From an uncultured Spartobacteria bacterium (GTDB lineage Bacteria; Verrucomicrobiota; Verrucomicrobiia; Chthoniobacterales; JAATET01): a stretch of DNA of 30,694 nucleotides. Under the pieces are notes generated by a model, which saw only the letters and a program-made list of their open reading frames with translations, was not told the origin of the DNA and searched no databases. Of this stretch, positions 24,301 to 30,694 are shown piece after piece. The stretch spans positions 1 to 30,694 of the forward strand of contig CALGTD010000015.1 in assembly GCA_937901895.1 (NCBI GenBank). Reading direction: 5' to 3'. A program made the position numbers and the translations under genes. Positions within the stretch are counted from its first letter, which is position 1. Every line of letters begins with the position of its first letter.

Positions 24301-24963
24301 GCTCATGTTCTTGAGAATGATGAGCTCGTGGTAGCGGTAGGCGAGGAGCCGCTCGTCGCCGGTGAACCCCTTCAACGGCACGTCGCATTTGTCCGCCGCG
24401 CCGAAACTCACCGCCTCGAGCGGGGAGGCGCCCTGCTGGTAGATGAGCGTGTCCCCCTGCTCGTTCGCATTGAGCTGGTAAACGATGTCGATCGCCTGCG
24501 CCGCCATTCCGAGCTGCGACATGAACGAGTAATAGGCAATCACCTGCTCCTGCTTCAGCCCGGCCTTGGATATGAGGTCGTAGAGCTGGACGCCGAGCAG
24601 GATCTTGCGGTCGTCGCTGAGTTGGTTCGCAAGCTTCTGGGCGATCGCGTTGAGATCCTGCTGCTCGTGGAGTGCGTCACGGAAGAGCTTCCGCAGTTCC
24701 GAATAGACAGCGTCGGGATAGTCGTAGCGAAGAAAACCGAGGCTGGAGTCGATCTCCTCTTCGAGCACCTCGCCGTCGGCCTGGGCGAACGCAGCGAGCA
24801 CCTTGATGAGGGTGGGCAGAAGGTTCGGGGCTTCCGCGACGGTGCGCGGTTTTCGCATCAATCGGCGAAACAGATGTCTCCCGGCCCTGCGAGCGCGCGC
24901 CGCAAGCAGGAGAATCCCTTCCAGCTTGCGCTGCATCGGGTTTTCCTTCGCGGTCGTCTCCAT
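21331..24963 (-). CDS. ABCG-like exporter fused to TerB-like and FHA-like N-terminal domains
   Basis: A very large (1210-residue) half-transporter. Numbered from a TTG 12 codons upstream: residues 60-165 resemble a TerB domain (LIKVLAAFAQADGEVLEEEI). Residues 185-275 look FHA-like (AVSFGAADKCDVPLKG, then LIILKNMSGRNLIVQG). Residues 375-460 may hold a second FHA-like fold. The ATPase has Walker A GASGCGKST (506-514), signature LSGGERKR (612-619), Walker B IFLFDEP (632-638) and H668. An ABC-2 permease with about six spans follows, interrupted by a roughly 180-residue loop (about 1010-1190) before the last span. The layout recalls mycobacterial Rv1747 (FHA-FHA-ABC-permease), a phospho-regulated lipid-glycan exporter. 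The ATG at 24963 is preferred over the TTG. Substrate unknown. Confidence 0.87.
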   Translation of the reverse strand: METTAKENPMQRKLEGILLLAARARRAGRHLFRRLMRKPRTVAEAPNLLPTLIKVLAAFAQADGEVLEEEIDSSLGFLRYDYPDAVYSELRKLFRDALHEQQDLNAIAQKLANQLSDDRKILLGVQLYDLISKAGLKQEQVIAYYSFMSQLGMAAQAIDIVYQLNANEQGDTLIYQQGASPLEAVSFGAADKCDVPLKGFTGDERLLAYRYHELIILKNMSGRNLIVQGRLLKPNDFCRLYTGQRIILDEQVLTHQDLVFYFNAKKNVSLPHIFVAVSEDDEVRLEKNQSRDSCLEVTFGLKVNVRALRDVDAVLNGVRLRQGVAVDATLEDKIIFHDDSELSIDDLRRRARSYGGRFQLKASKSEYLVSNNPGLLNEDDILLSPGTGGDVLLKIYCDYDRKVGRVEVLQADRPILVRGTPVRNSAELADGDTIRVDAGQVLRCNFTDRLIEEERNIIRTLEVRDVVCRFRNGDVALDGLTFSAQRGEMICVMGASGCGKSTLMRMLAGQFTPVHGEVLFNGRSLYANYDSLRRYVTYVPQYDAFDEHLTIEENLDFAAAIRSPHLSRRERLRRIDSKLAELGLNERRTSVVGAAQKKTLSGGERKRLNIGLDMISSADIFLFDEPTSGLSSKDSEHVIEIIRAMSHNKIVLVTIHQPTSRIFNMFHKVILLDKGGKLVFFGTPHETLQYFADAEHLQHYGTALGAADIGDTARPEFIFDVLETPLRDLSGDIIYEENNRGQLVPARRYSPDYWRDKYEAYRLVKDVRAAPVSREKSQSPGAAASATFPAAPPPVRRREPIRWREEWNQFSTLMRRAFISKLRNRANLLTTLVMAPLLALLIGMVLRFSEGGTYDFASAYHIPTYLFLALVVAMFLGLTNSVDDIIRDRPVLLRERNLNVRLGYYVTAKAVTLAVFAILQSVEFTLLANWLLSVRGMFWVLFIAMVLTAVSGIAIGLIISALVPEGKTAVNIIPAVLIPQIILGGALIKYEEMNRNLDFVYVVQQWFSRHPESALPPRSDLQVPLICEFMPMRWSYEALIYAQAKWNPLTSRQDRIQAAMSQLAKKENPTEDDAERLYDLKELLALVSGLRGATPKDVDAKFKVIDQIIGGAPYDPAALAGPRDGVTAEQLYVNQKVTDLVSKAEMEQLDYRRDGTSDEHLNVFFGPEKRYFGIRASVITFNTGVMIVSTLAGFVALYFILRRQIQAGGP

Positions 24964-25020
24964 CGCAGGACGGTAGCATGGGTTGGAAACAGGCAGCAAA
25001 GGCGGATTTCAAGACGGGGA

Positions 25021-25049
25021 TTGCGCTGACCGGGGTTCAGAACGATACT
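25021..25049 (+). promoter_or_regulatory. Candidate promoter for the DAHP synthase gene
   Basis: TTGCGC (25021-25026) and GATACT (25044-25049) are 17 bp apart in the 106-bp divergent gap. The match to consensus is 3/6 and 4/6. Initiation near 25056 would leave a leader of about 14 nt with no Shine-Dalgarno sequence. Confidence 0.28.
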
Positions 25050-25069
25050 TCCACCCCTTTTTCATTCGC

Positions 25070-26155
25070 ATGATCACCGACCTCAATCATCCCCGCTCCG
25101 CCGAGCCTGCGTCTCCCGCGGCCGCGCGTGCGGTGGAGGACCTGCGCGTTCGCGGGGTCACCCGCCTCATCACGCCGGTCCAGATCAAGGAACAAATTCC
25201 CGCCACGGAAGCCTCGCTGCAGACTGTGCTCGCAGGCCGCCATGCCGCCCGCAAGATCGTCGAGCGCGAGGACCCAAGGCTGCTCGTAATCGTGGGACCA
25301 TGCTCCATTCACGATCCGGCGGCGGCCATTGATTATGCGAATCGTCTGGTCGAACTGCGCCGCGAACTTGCCGACCGTTTCGAGATCGTCATGCGTGTGT
25401 ATTTCGAAAAACCCCGCACGACGGTCGGCTGGAAGGGCCTCATCAACGATCCGCATCTCGACGACTCCTGCGACCTTGCCCACGGGCTGGCCCTCGCGCG
25501 GAAGCTCCTGCTCGACATCACCGCGCTCGGCCTGCCCGCGGCGACGGAATTTCTCGACCCGATCATTCCTCAATACACCGCGGATCTCGTGTCATGGGCC
25601 GCAATCGGCGCGCGCACGACGGAATCCCAGACGCATCGCGAGCTCGCCAGCGGCCTCTCGATGCCGGTCGGATTCAAAAACGGCACCGACGGCAGCGTCC
25701 AGACGGCGATCGACGCGATGAAGTCCTCGCGGACGGCGCACAGTTTTCTCGGCATCGATCAGGACGGATCGACGAGCATCATAAAAACCACCGGCAACCC
25801 CCATTGCCACATCGTCCTGCGCGGAGGCCGCGACGGCGCAAACTACTCCAGACCACAGGTGGAAGCTGCGGCGGAGAAGCTTCGCAAGGCGGATCTCCCC
25901 GACGCGATCATGATCGATTGCAGCCACGCGAACTCCGGAAAGGATCCGGCCCGGCAGCCGGAGGTCTGGCGCGATCTCATCGCGCAGCGAAAGGCGGGAG
26001 GCAGTCCGATCATCGGAGCGATGATCGAGAGCAACATTCATTTCGGCGCGCAGTCGTCCACCGGCATTGCGCCGGCGGACTTGAAATACGGCGTATCGAT
26101 CACCGACGCCTGCCTCGACTGGGAATCCACCGCCGCGCTTCTGCGCGAACAATAG
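25070..26155 (+). CDS. aroF/G/H: 3-deoxy-7-phosphoheptulonate (DAHP) synthase, class I AroFGH type
   Basis: A 361-residue cytosolic enzyme that condenses phosphoenolpyruvate and erythrose 4-phosphate in the first step of the shikimate pathway. LLVIVGPCSIHDPAAAIDYA (71-90) contains the metal-ligand cysteine (C78). RVYFEKPRTTVGWKGLINDP (109-128), GARTTESQTHRE, GFKNGTDGS and KTTGNPHCHIVLRGG are the PEP/E4P-binding segments, and DCSHANSGKD near 281-290 supplies further ligands. The N-terminal about 40 residues correspond to the allosteric extension of the E. coli paralogues. Which aromatic amino acid inhibits it cannot be read with confidence. The ATG at 25070 is chosen because it gives the family's normal N-terminus (VRGVTRLITPVQIKEQIP). 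Confidence 0.94.
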   Translation: MITDLNHPRSAEPASPAAARAVEDLRVRGVTRLITPVQIKEQIPATEASLQTVLAGRHAARKIVEREDPRLLVIVGPCSIHDPAAAIDYANRLVELRRELADRFEIVMRVYFEKPRTTVGWKGLINDPHLDDSCDLAHGLALARKLLLDITALGLPAATEFLDPIIPQYTADLVSWAAIGARTTESQTHRELASGLSMPVGFKNGTDGSVQTAIDAMKSSRTAHSFLGIDQDGSTSIIKTTGNPHCHIVLRGGRDGANYSRPQVEAAAEKLRKADLPDAIMIDCSHANSGKDPARQPEVWRDLIAQRKAGGSPIIGAMIESNIHFGAQSSTGIAPADLKYGVSITDACLDWESTAALLREQ

Positions 26156-26218
26156 TCCGCAGCCTGGACCGCCATCGCTTTTTCGCGAAGGCGCGGCCGG
26201 AGTGACCAGCAATCCGAG

Positions 26219-26827
26219 ATGAAAGTCCGCGAAATCGAGTTCGCCGCGATCGACTTCGAGAGCGCGGGCGTCGTCCGCGGAGCGACGGATGTGCCCATCC
26301 AAATTGGCATCGCCTCGATGCGCGACGGCAGGATCGGCGGACATTTCCACAGTTATCTTCACACGGCACGCCCCGTCGCATGGAGCGCCCGGCGGGTCCA
26401 TGGCATTTCCGACGAGGATCTTGTCGGTGCCCCCACCCTGCTTGCACTGTGGCCGGAGCTCCGGGTCCGGCTGGGTGGAAAATGGATCGTCTCCCACGGC
26501 GCAGGAACGGAGAAACGCTTTCTACGCGCGTTTCCCGCGCACGGATTCGGTCCGTGGGTGGACACGCTCAAGCTCTGCCGCGCCGCCCTCCCCACCGCCG
26601 ATTCCCACTCGCTGGGGTCACTTGCAGCCCAGCTCGGCTGCGAGGACGAATGCTTCGCCGCGATCCCGAACTTCCGCTGGCACGACGCCCTGTGCGATGC
26701 CGTTGCGAGCCTCGTCGTGCTGCGTCGCATCATCGCGCTCTGCAAACTCGCCGACGCCCCAGCGAAGACCCTTCTCGCTCCTGACGACCAGCGATACTAC
26801 GCACTGCGCGCCGCGCGTGCCCGCTAG
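26219..26827 (+). CDS. DnaQ-like 3'-5' exonuclease (DEDDh family)
   Basis: A 202-residue standalone exonuclease domain. Motif I is FAAIDFESAG (8-17; D12, E14), and the motif III region is RWHDALCDAVA (153-163; H155, D160), giving the HDALxDA form. Motif II, usually an N-x-x-F-D pattern, reads SHGAGTEKRFL (92-102) with Glu98 in place of Asp. The rest of the fold is intact (VHGISDEDLVGAPTL, typical of PolC/DnaQ exonucleases). It would trim or proofread 3' ends of DNA or RNA. It starts 63 bp after aroF/G/H on the same strand with no clear terminator, so read-through is possible. Confidence 0.87.
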   Translation: MKVREIEFAAIDFESAGVVRGATDVPIQIGIASMRDGRIGGHFHSYLHTARPVAWSARRVHGISDEDLVGAPTLLALWPELRVRLGGKWIVSHGAGTEKRFLRAFPAHGFGPWVDTLKLCRAALPTADSHSLGSLAAQLGCEDECFAAIPNFRWHDALCDAVASLVVLRRIIALCKLADAPAKTLLAPDDQRYYALRAARAR

Positions 26828-26854
26828 GGCGACCCAACGGCACGCCGTTTCCCC

Positions 26855-27412
26855 TCACCGCCGGTCCGGTTGGCGGAAAGCCCATCCGTCCTCCGTAAGG
26901 ACAGCATCCACCAAAACATCGTGCGGCTCCCGCGGCACGGCATCCACGATCTGGCAGGCGAAGCAGACACCGACCGTCCGTCCGCGAAACCCGGCAAGAA
27001 ACCGGTCGTAGTATCCTCCCCCGCGCCCGAGTCTCCCGCCGTTCGCATCAAAGGCCAGGCCCGGCACAAGCGCCACTGCTCCTTCTCCCAGGATGGAGTC
27101 CGTTTCCACGACCGGCTCCCGGTTTCCCAGAGCTCCGGCAACGAGCGCGTCCCACCGGAGCACGCGGTGAAACTCCAGCCCGCCGTCGACCACCCGTGGA
27201 AGACCGATCGTCCACCCATTCATCGCTGGCGAGTGCCAGTCCGGCTCCAGGGGCATCGGTGCAAAACCGAGCACCACTCCGGGCGCCGGCCCCAGTTCGC
27301 GCGCCAGATGCTCTGCGATCCGGGTCGAACGTTCCCGCCGTTCTCCGGGGGACAACTCACGAACGCGCCGCCGGACTTCCATGCGCAACCTTTGCTTTTC
27401 GTCCGAAATCAT
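26855..27412 (-). CDS. fau: 5-formyltetrahydrofolate cyclo-ligase
   Basis: A 185-residue soluble enzyme that converts 5-formyl-THF and ATP to 5,10-methenyl-THF in one-carbon metabolism. The diagnostic region is LVPGLAFDANGGRLGRGGGY (115-134) followed by YDRFL, the ATP/folate-binding signature. The N-terminus (KQRLRMEVRRRVRELSPGER) is the usual basic helix. Its ATG (27412-27410) overlaps the possible ATG (27411-27413) of the divergent metallohydrolase gene as CATG, so the upstream promoter of either gene must lie inside the other. In E. coli the orthologue (fau, also ygfA) follows the 6S RNA gene; no 6S-like RNA is recognisable here. Confidence 0.92.
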   Translation of the reverse strand: MISDEKQRLRMEVRRRVRELSPGERRERSTRIAEHLARELGPAPGVVLGFAPMPLEPDWHSPAMNGWTIGLPRVVDGGLEFHRVLRWDALVAGALGNREPVVETDSILGEGAVALVPGLAFDANGGRLGRGGGYYDRFLAGFRGRTVGVCFACQIVDAVPREPHDVLVDAVLTEDGWAFRQPDRR

Positions 27413-27431
27413 GGAGAGTGGCCGCTATTGT

Positions 27432-28400
27432 ATGGTTCAGCGAATCCTCACCAAGGGAATCCGCAAGGCTCGCCGAAAAATTGTCCGAAGCGCCGTCAAG
27501 CGCCGCAAACGCCGCCCTGAAAACCATGCGTCGATGAAACTCGGCGCTGGCTGGCACGAGCGCAATTTTCTGACGGAAGTCGTCATTCCCACAATGTTCG
27601 CGCGCCGCAATGGCTCGAACCTCAAGCCCGAGTTTCCTCCCGTCGCCGAGGGCCAGGTCTGCATCACCTGGATCGGCCACGCGTCATTTCTCATCCAGAC
27701 CTCCCGGACGAGCATCCTCATCGACCCGATCTGGGCGAAATGGCTGAAGGTCTTCAAGCGCATCAAGCACCCTGGACTGGAGCTGCACGATCTGCCCGAT
27801 ATCGACCTCGTGCTCGTCACGCACGCGCACTTTGACCACCTCGACAAGAAGACGCTACGGGCCGTCGCCGCCGAACAGCCGATCGTCGTCCCCCAGAACG
27901 TCGGCAATCTCGTTCACGGGCTCGGCTTCAACCGCGTGGATGAACTGCGCACCTGGCAGTCGATCGAACACGAGGACATAAAGGTCACGCTCACCCCCGC
28001 ACACCACTGGGGCGCGCGAATGCTGCACGACTCGCATCGCGGTTTCGGAGGCTTCCTCATCGAGTTTGCCGGACGGTCGATCCTGCACTGCGGAGACAGC
28101 GCCTACGTGAAGAACATCTTCCCGCAGATCGCCGACCGCGCGCGGGTGGAGATCGCGTTGATGCCCATCGGCGCCTACGACGCACCCACGAAACGCAACG
28201 TCCACATGAACCCGGAGGAGGCCATCCTCGCGTTCCAGGAACTTCGCGCCGAAAAGCTCGTGCCGATGCACTACGGCAGCTTCCGCCTGAGCTACGAGCC
28301 GCCGCACGAACCGCCCGCGCGCCTCATCGAGCGCGCGCGCGAACTCGGCATCCTCGACCGCATCCACCTCATGACCGAAGGTCAGCCGGTATTGTTTTAG
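27432..28400 (+). CDS. Metallo-beta-lactamase fold hydrolase (UlaG/NAPE-PLD-like)
   Basis: 322 residues from the ATG at 27432, which has GGAGAG 13 nt upstream; the ATG at 27411 would add seven residues. ITWIGHASFLIQ (78-89) is the typical first strand of UlaG-like and N-acylphosphatidylethanolamine phospholipase D-like hydrolases. LVTHAHFDHLD (128-138; H131, H133, D135, H136), followed by PAHHWGAR, HCGDSAY and MHYGSF, completes the binuclear metal site. The N-terminus is unusually basic (RILTKGIRKARRKIV) and could bind anionic lipid or nucleic acid. Phospholipase D-like or lactonase activity is possible. It ends 18 bp before the convergent protease gene. Confidence 0.85.
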   Translation: MVQRILTKGIRKARRKIVRSAVKRRKRRPENHASMKLGAGWHERNFLTEVVIPTMFARRNGSNLKPEFPPVAEGQVCITWIGHASFLIQTSRTSILIDPIWAKWLKVFKRIKHPGLELHDLPDIDLVLVTHAHFDHLDKKTLRAVAAEQPIVVPQNVGNLVHGLGFNRVDELRTWQSIEHEDIKVTLTPAHHWGARMLHDSHRGFGGFLIEFAGRSILHCGDSAYVKNIFPQIADRARVEIALMPIGAYDAPTKRNVHMNPEEAILAFQELRAEKLVPMHYGSFRLSYEPPHEPPARLIERARELGILDRIHLMTEGQPVLF

Positions 28401-28403
28401 TCC

Positions 28404-28416
28404 CGTCGTTCCGACG
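28404..28416. terminator. Short GC hairpin between convergent genes
   Basis: CGTCG-TTC-CGACG fills most of the 18-bp gap between two convergent stops. The stem is only 5 bp and no T run follows, so it would be a weak bidirectional terminator at best. Confidence 0.25.
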
Positions 28417-28418
28417 TC

Positions 28419-29285
28419 TCAGCCCCTTCGCCGCATGGCGACGAACAAAAGCACTCCACTGACCAGAACCAGCACCTCGGTCTGCGGTTCGGGGATGACC
28501 GCGGAATTCATGATTCCGAGGATCTCGCTTCGGTAGACGGAAAGATCCGCGATCTGCGTGCGATTCGCCGTGCCGGACATTGCACCGAATAGGGATGTCC
28601 CGGACGGTTGGCCATTCATCCCCTGCACGGCGATCACAAGACCCGTCAGGGTGCCGTCCGCAAGGAACACACCACCGCCGGAATCCCCGAGCGTCGCCTG
28701 GGCCGTTCCCATGCCGAATGTCGTGTAAAATGTCGTCGTGAGCACCGATCCGCCGCTTCCAAAACCGGACACCGTGTTTGTTCCCCAGCGCTTGATACTC
28801 GGGCCACTCCATTTGTAGCCCTGATAAGCCCCGACCGAGTTGGTCTCGTGCCAATCCTGCGTCCAGCGGGTCGGCTCCGCTTCCCGCCCGACACCATATC
28901 CGATCATCGTCAACGTCGTGCCAATCACCGGCGTCGAAGAGGCGATGTCCAATGGAGCGAGCCCGGGGTTCGCATCGATGCGAAACAGCACGAGGTCCGC
29001 GTTCCCACTCAGAGTCACCGCCGAACCGGCGACCATTCCATAGGTGATTCCGTTCAGCGTGAAACTTCCTGCGCCCACGTGCACCGCCGTGAGCACCCAG
29101 AAGGCGCCGTTGGTCTCGCCGAGATACACTCCGCTCGCGCCGCCGACCGATCCCACATAGTCCCAGCCGCCCCCGGCCCCATCGGCCGTCACGTTCTGCG
29201 ATCCGTCGCCACCCTGCACGATGACGGCCCCCGCCATTCGAAAGCCGGACAGCACCGCCAGAAGAAAGATCGCAAGACCGCGCAT
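28419..29285 (-). CDS. Secreted trypsin-like serine protease with PEP-CTERM sorting tail
   Basis: 288 residues with a Sec signal (MRGLAIFLLAVLSGFRMAGA, 1-20). The chymotrypsin-fold triad is visible: H69 in WVLTAVHVG, D97 in GNADLVLFRID and S202 in TLGDSGGGVF. The C-terminus is a canonical PEP-CTERM tail: VIPEPQTE (263-270), a hydrophobic segment VLVLVSGVLLFVAM and the basic end RRRG. Such tails are recognised by exosortases such as the one at 13841-14857. The protein should be exported, processed and held at or released from the surface. About ten Thr/Asn-rich residues before the PEP motif are typical linker. The natural substrate is unknown. It is divergent from the peptide transporter by 90 bp. 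Confidence 0.9.
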   Translation of the reverse strand: MRGLAIFLLAVLSGFRMAGAVIVQGGDGSQNVTADGAGGGWDYVGSVGGASGVYLGETNGAFWVLTAVHVGAGSFTLNGITYGMVAGSAVTLSGNADLVLFRIDANPGLAPLDIASSTPVIGTTLTMIGYGVGREAEPTRWTQDWHETNSVGAYQGYKWSGPSIKRWGTNTVSGFGSGGSVLTTTFYTTFGMGTAQATLGDSGGGVFLADGTLTGLVIAVQGMNGQPSGTSLFGAMSGTANRTQIADLSVYRSEILGIMNSAVIPEPQTEVLVLVSGVLLFVAMRRRG

Positions 29286-29375
29286 GAACGCTTTTCACGC
29301 TAACACAAGGCGCCCGTGTGTCATGAGGCGAAAAGCCGTTGGCCACGCCCGTTCGGTATGGCAGGATGCGCGCCC

Positions 29376-30296
29376 GTGGCCGCCTATATCGTTCGCAGAA
29401 TCCTCGCGCTCGTGCTGGTGCTTTTCTGCGTCGTGTCGGCGACGTTCTTCCTGATCCGTCTCTCGCCGGGCGGCCCATTCTCCGGCGAACGGAAGATTCC
29501 CGAGGCCATCGAGAAGCAGCTCCTCGCCAAATACAAACTCGACGGCACCCTCTGGGAGCAATACTCCGGCTACATCGGCGACCTCTTGAAAGGCGACCTC
29601 CGCCTCTCAACGAAATACCGCAACCGCTCGGTCAACGAAATCCTTGCCCAGACGCTGCCGGTCACCTTCACACTCGGCGCGGTCGCATTCGTCATCGCCA
29701 CCTCGCTCGGCATCTGGATCGGCGCAATGGCCGCCATGGGTCACGGCACCTGGCGCGACACCACGGCGATGCTCTTCGCACTGCTCACGATCTCGCTGCC
29801 CTCGTTCGTCATCGGTCCGATCGCGATCCTCATCTTCTCCCTCCGGCTCGGCTGGCTGCCGGTCGGCGGGTGGGGCGGCATTTCGCATCTCATCATGCCG
29901 GCCTGCGTGCTAGCCGCGCCGTATGTCGCCTACATCGCCCGCCTCATGCGCGGCAGTCTGCTCGAGACGCTGAACCAGGACTTCATCCGCACGGCCCGTG
30001 CAAAGGGTGCCTCCGAACGCGCCGTCCTCTACCGCCATGCGCTGCGGGTCGCGATTCTGCCCGTCATCACCTTCCTCGGCCCGCTGACCGCCCACCTGCT
30101 GACGGGATCGATCGTCATCGAAACGATCTTCCACATTCCCGGCGCAGGCGGATTTTTCGTGAATTCGATCCTGAATCGCGACGGGTTCCTGCTCGGCGGC
30201 GTCGTCATCGTTTACTGCGTCCTGCTTGTCGTGCTGAATCTCATCGTCGACATCGCCTACACCACTCTCGACCGGAGGATCCAACTCGATGGTTGA
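29376..30296 (+). CDS. Oligopeptide/dipeptide ABC transporter permease, OppB/DppB type
   Basis: 306 residues from the GTG at 29376, preceded by AGGA at 29363-29366 (9-nt spacing), one of the few Shine-Dalgarno-like sequences in the window. It gives the standard start MAAYIVRRILALVLVLF and the same length as E. coli OppB. An ATG at 29358 would add six residues. LSPGGPF, LLKGDLRLSTKYRNRSV and the cytoplasmic coupling loop RTARAKGASERAVLYRHALR identify the family, and ETIFHIPGAGGFFVNSI is the conserved last periplasmic region. It imports peptides or related solutes with a binding protein and two ATPases not visible here. It overlaps the next permease gene by 8 bp. Confidence 0.9.
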   Translation: MAAYIVRRILALVLVLFCVVSATFFLIRLSPGGPFSGERKIPEAIEKQLLAKYKLDGTLWEQYSGYIGDLLKGDLRLSTKYRNRSVNEILAQTLPVTFTLGAVAFVIATSLGIWIGAMAAMGHGTWRDTTAMLFALLTISLPSFVIGPIAILIFSLRLGWLPVGGWGGISHLIMPACVLAAPYVAYIARLMRGSLLETLNQDFIRTARAKGASERAVLYRHALRVAILPVITFLGPLTAHLLTGSIVIETIFHIPGAGGFFVNSILNRDGFLLGGVVIVYCVLLVVLNLIVDIAYTTLDRRIQLDG

Positions 30297-30694
30297 GCCA
30301 AAAGTGTGGGCGCGCATTCGTCGCAGCCCGGTAGCCCTCATCTGCATCGGCCTCCTCGGCTTCGTGGCGTTGGCCGCGGCCATTATTCCGCCCCTGATGC
30401 CGGCATCCTACGCGCTACCCGGCCCGAACCAATACGCACCACCTTCGTGGAGCCATCCGTTCGGCACGGACCTCAACGGCCGTGACCTGCTCTACCGCGT
30501 GCTCACCGGCGCCCGGGTCTCGCTCGTCGTCGGTCTCTGCGGCGCGACGATCAGCCTCGTCATCGGCACGGTCTACGGCCTCATTTCCGGCTACTGCGGC
30601 GGACGCGTGGACAACCTCATGATGCGCCTCGTCGACATCCTCTACTCCGTCCCGCGTCTCATCTTCATCCTCATCCTCATCAACTCCTTCAACA
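30289..30694 (+). CDS. Oligopeptide/dipeptide ABC transporter permease, OppC/DppC type (3' truncated by window)
   Basis: The frame opens with ATG at 30289, inside the last codons of the OppB-type gene, and remains open to the right edge (135 codons). The translation starts MVEPKVWARIRRSPVALICI, then has a first membrane span. The OppC/DppC-specific segment HPFGTDLNGRDLLYRVLTGA follows, then further hydrophobic spans with SGYCGGRVDNLMMRLVDILY and VPRLIF. This is the second half of the heterodimeric permease. ATPase and binding-protein genes would be expected downstream outside the window. Confidence 0.9.
   Translation, partial: MVEPKVWARIRRSPVALICIGLLGFVALAAAIIPPLMPASYALPGPNQYAPPSWSHPFGTDLNGRDLLYRVLTGARVSLVVGLCGATISLVIGTVYGLISGYCGGRVDNLMMRLVDILYSVPRLIFILILINSFN

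Overview
This is a GC-rich chromosomal segment from a Gram-negative bacterium with an exosortase/PEP-CTERM surface-sorting system. The evidence is a complete exosortase with a visible Cys/Arg/His triad, its EpsI-type partner and a PEP-CTERM-tailed secreted protease. Most starts lack a Shine-Dalgarno sequence. Together these suggest Verrucomicrobiota, but that placement is inference; no rRNA or other phylogenetic marker is present. I see no tRNA, rRNA, CRISPR array, insertion sequence or integration site.

Layout. (A) 1-2155, minus strand: a TPR-fused O-antigen-ligase-like membrane protein, translationally coupled (GTGA) to a secreted Pro-rich/AAER-repeat protein that runs off the left edge. 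(B) 2156-2509: the only long gene-free stretch, a divergent control region with several inverted repeats. (C) 2510-12990, plus strand: a surface-polysaccharide cluster with three distinct SAM methyltransferases, a Wzx-type flippase, two GT4 glycosyltransferases, a second Wzy/ligase-like membrane protein, and two GT9 (heptosyltransferase-like) enzymes flanking a DUF6165 protein. (D) 12987-19490: a minus-strand WecG/TagA/CpsF glycosyltransferase, then plus-strand exosortase, EpsI, UDP-galactopyranose mutase (glf) and a Glf-like FAD oxidoreductase, closed by a convergent GT39/ArnT-like glycosyltransferase. (E) 19541-24963, minus strand: a TerB/FHA-like/ABC/ABC-2 fusion transporter, an HTH-metallo-beta-lactamase fusion and a beta-hydroxyacid-dehydrogenase-like enzyme. 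(F) 25070-28400: class I DAHP synthase, a DnaQ-like exonuclease, 5-formyl-THF cyclo-ligase and a UlaG/NAPE-PLD-like metallohydrolase. (G) 28419-end: a secreted trypsin-like PEP-CTERM protease, then the first two permease genes of an oligopeptide/dipeptide ABC importer, the second cut by the right edge.

How the genes fit together (inference): A, C and D look like one extracellular polysaccharide locus. Sugars are assembled on a lipid carrier (WecG, GT4, GT9), decorated (methyltransferases, Galf from Glf), flipped (Wzx) and polymerised or ligated (two Wzy_C-like proteins), while exosortase/EpsI processes PEP-CTERM proteins. The protease at 28.4-29.3 kb is a plausible exosortase client. Regions E-G are mainly housekeeping plus a few unusual domain fusions. 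Base composition drops locally around 7.0-7.2 kb, as is common for exchangeable glycan-specificity genes.
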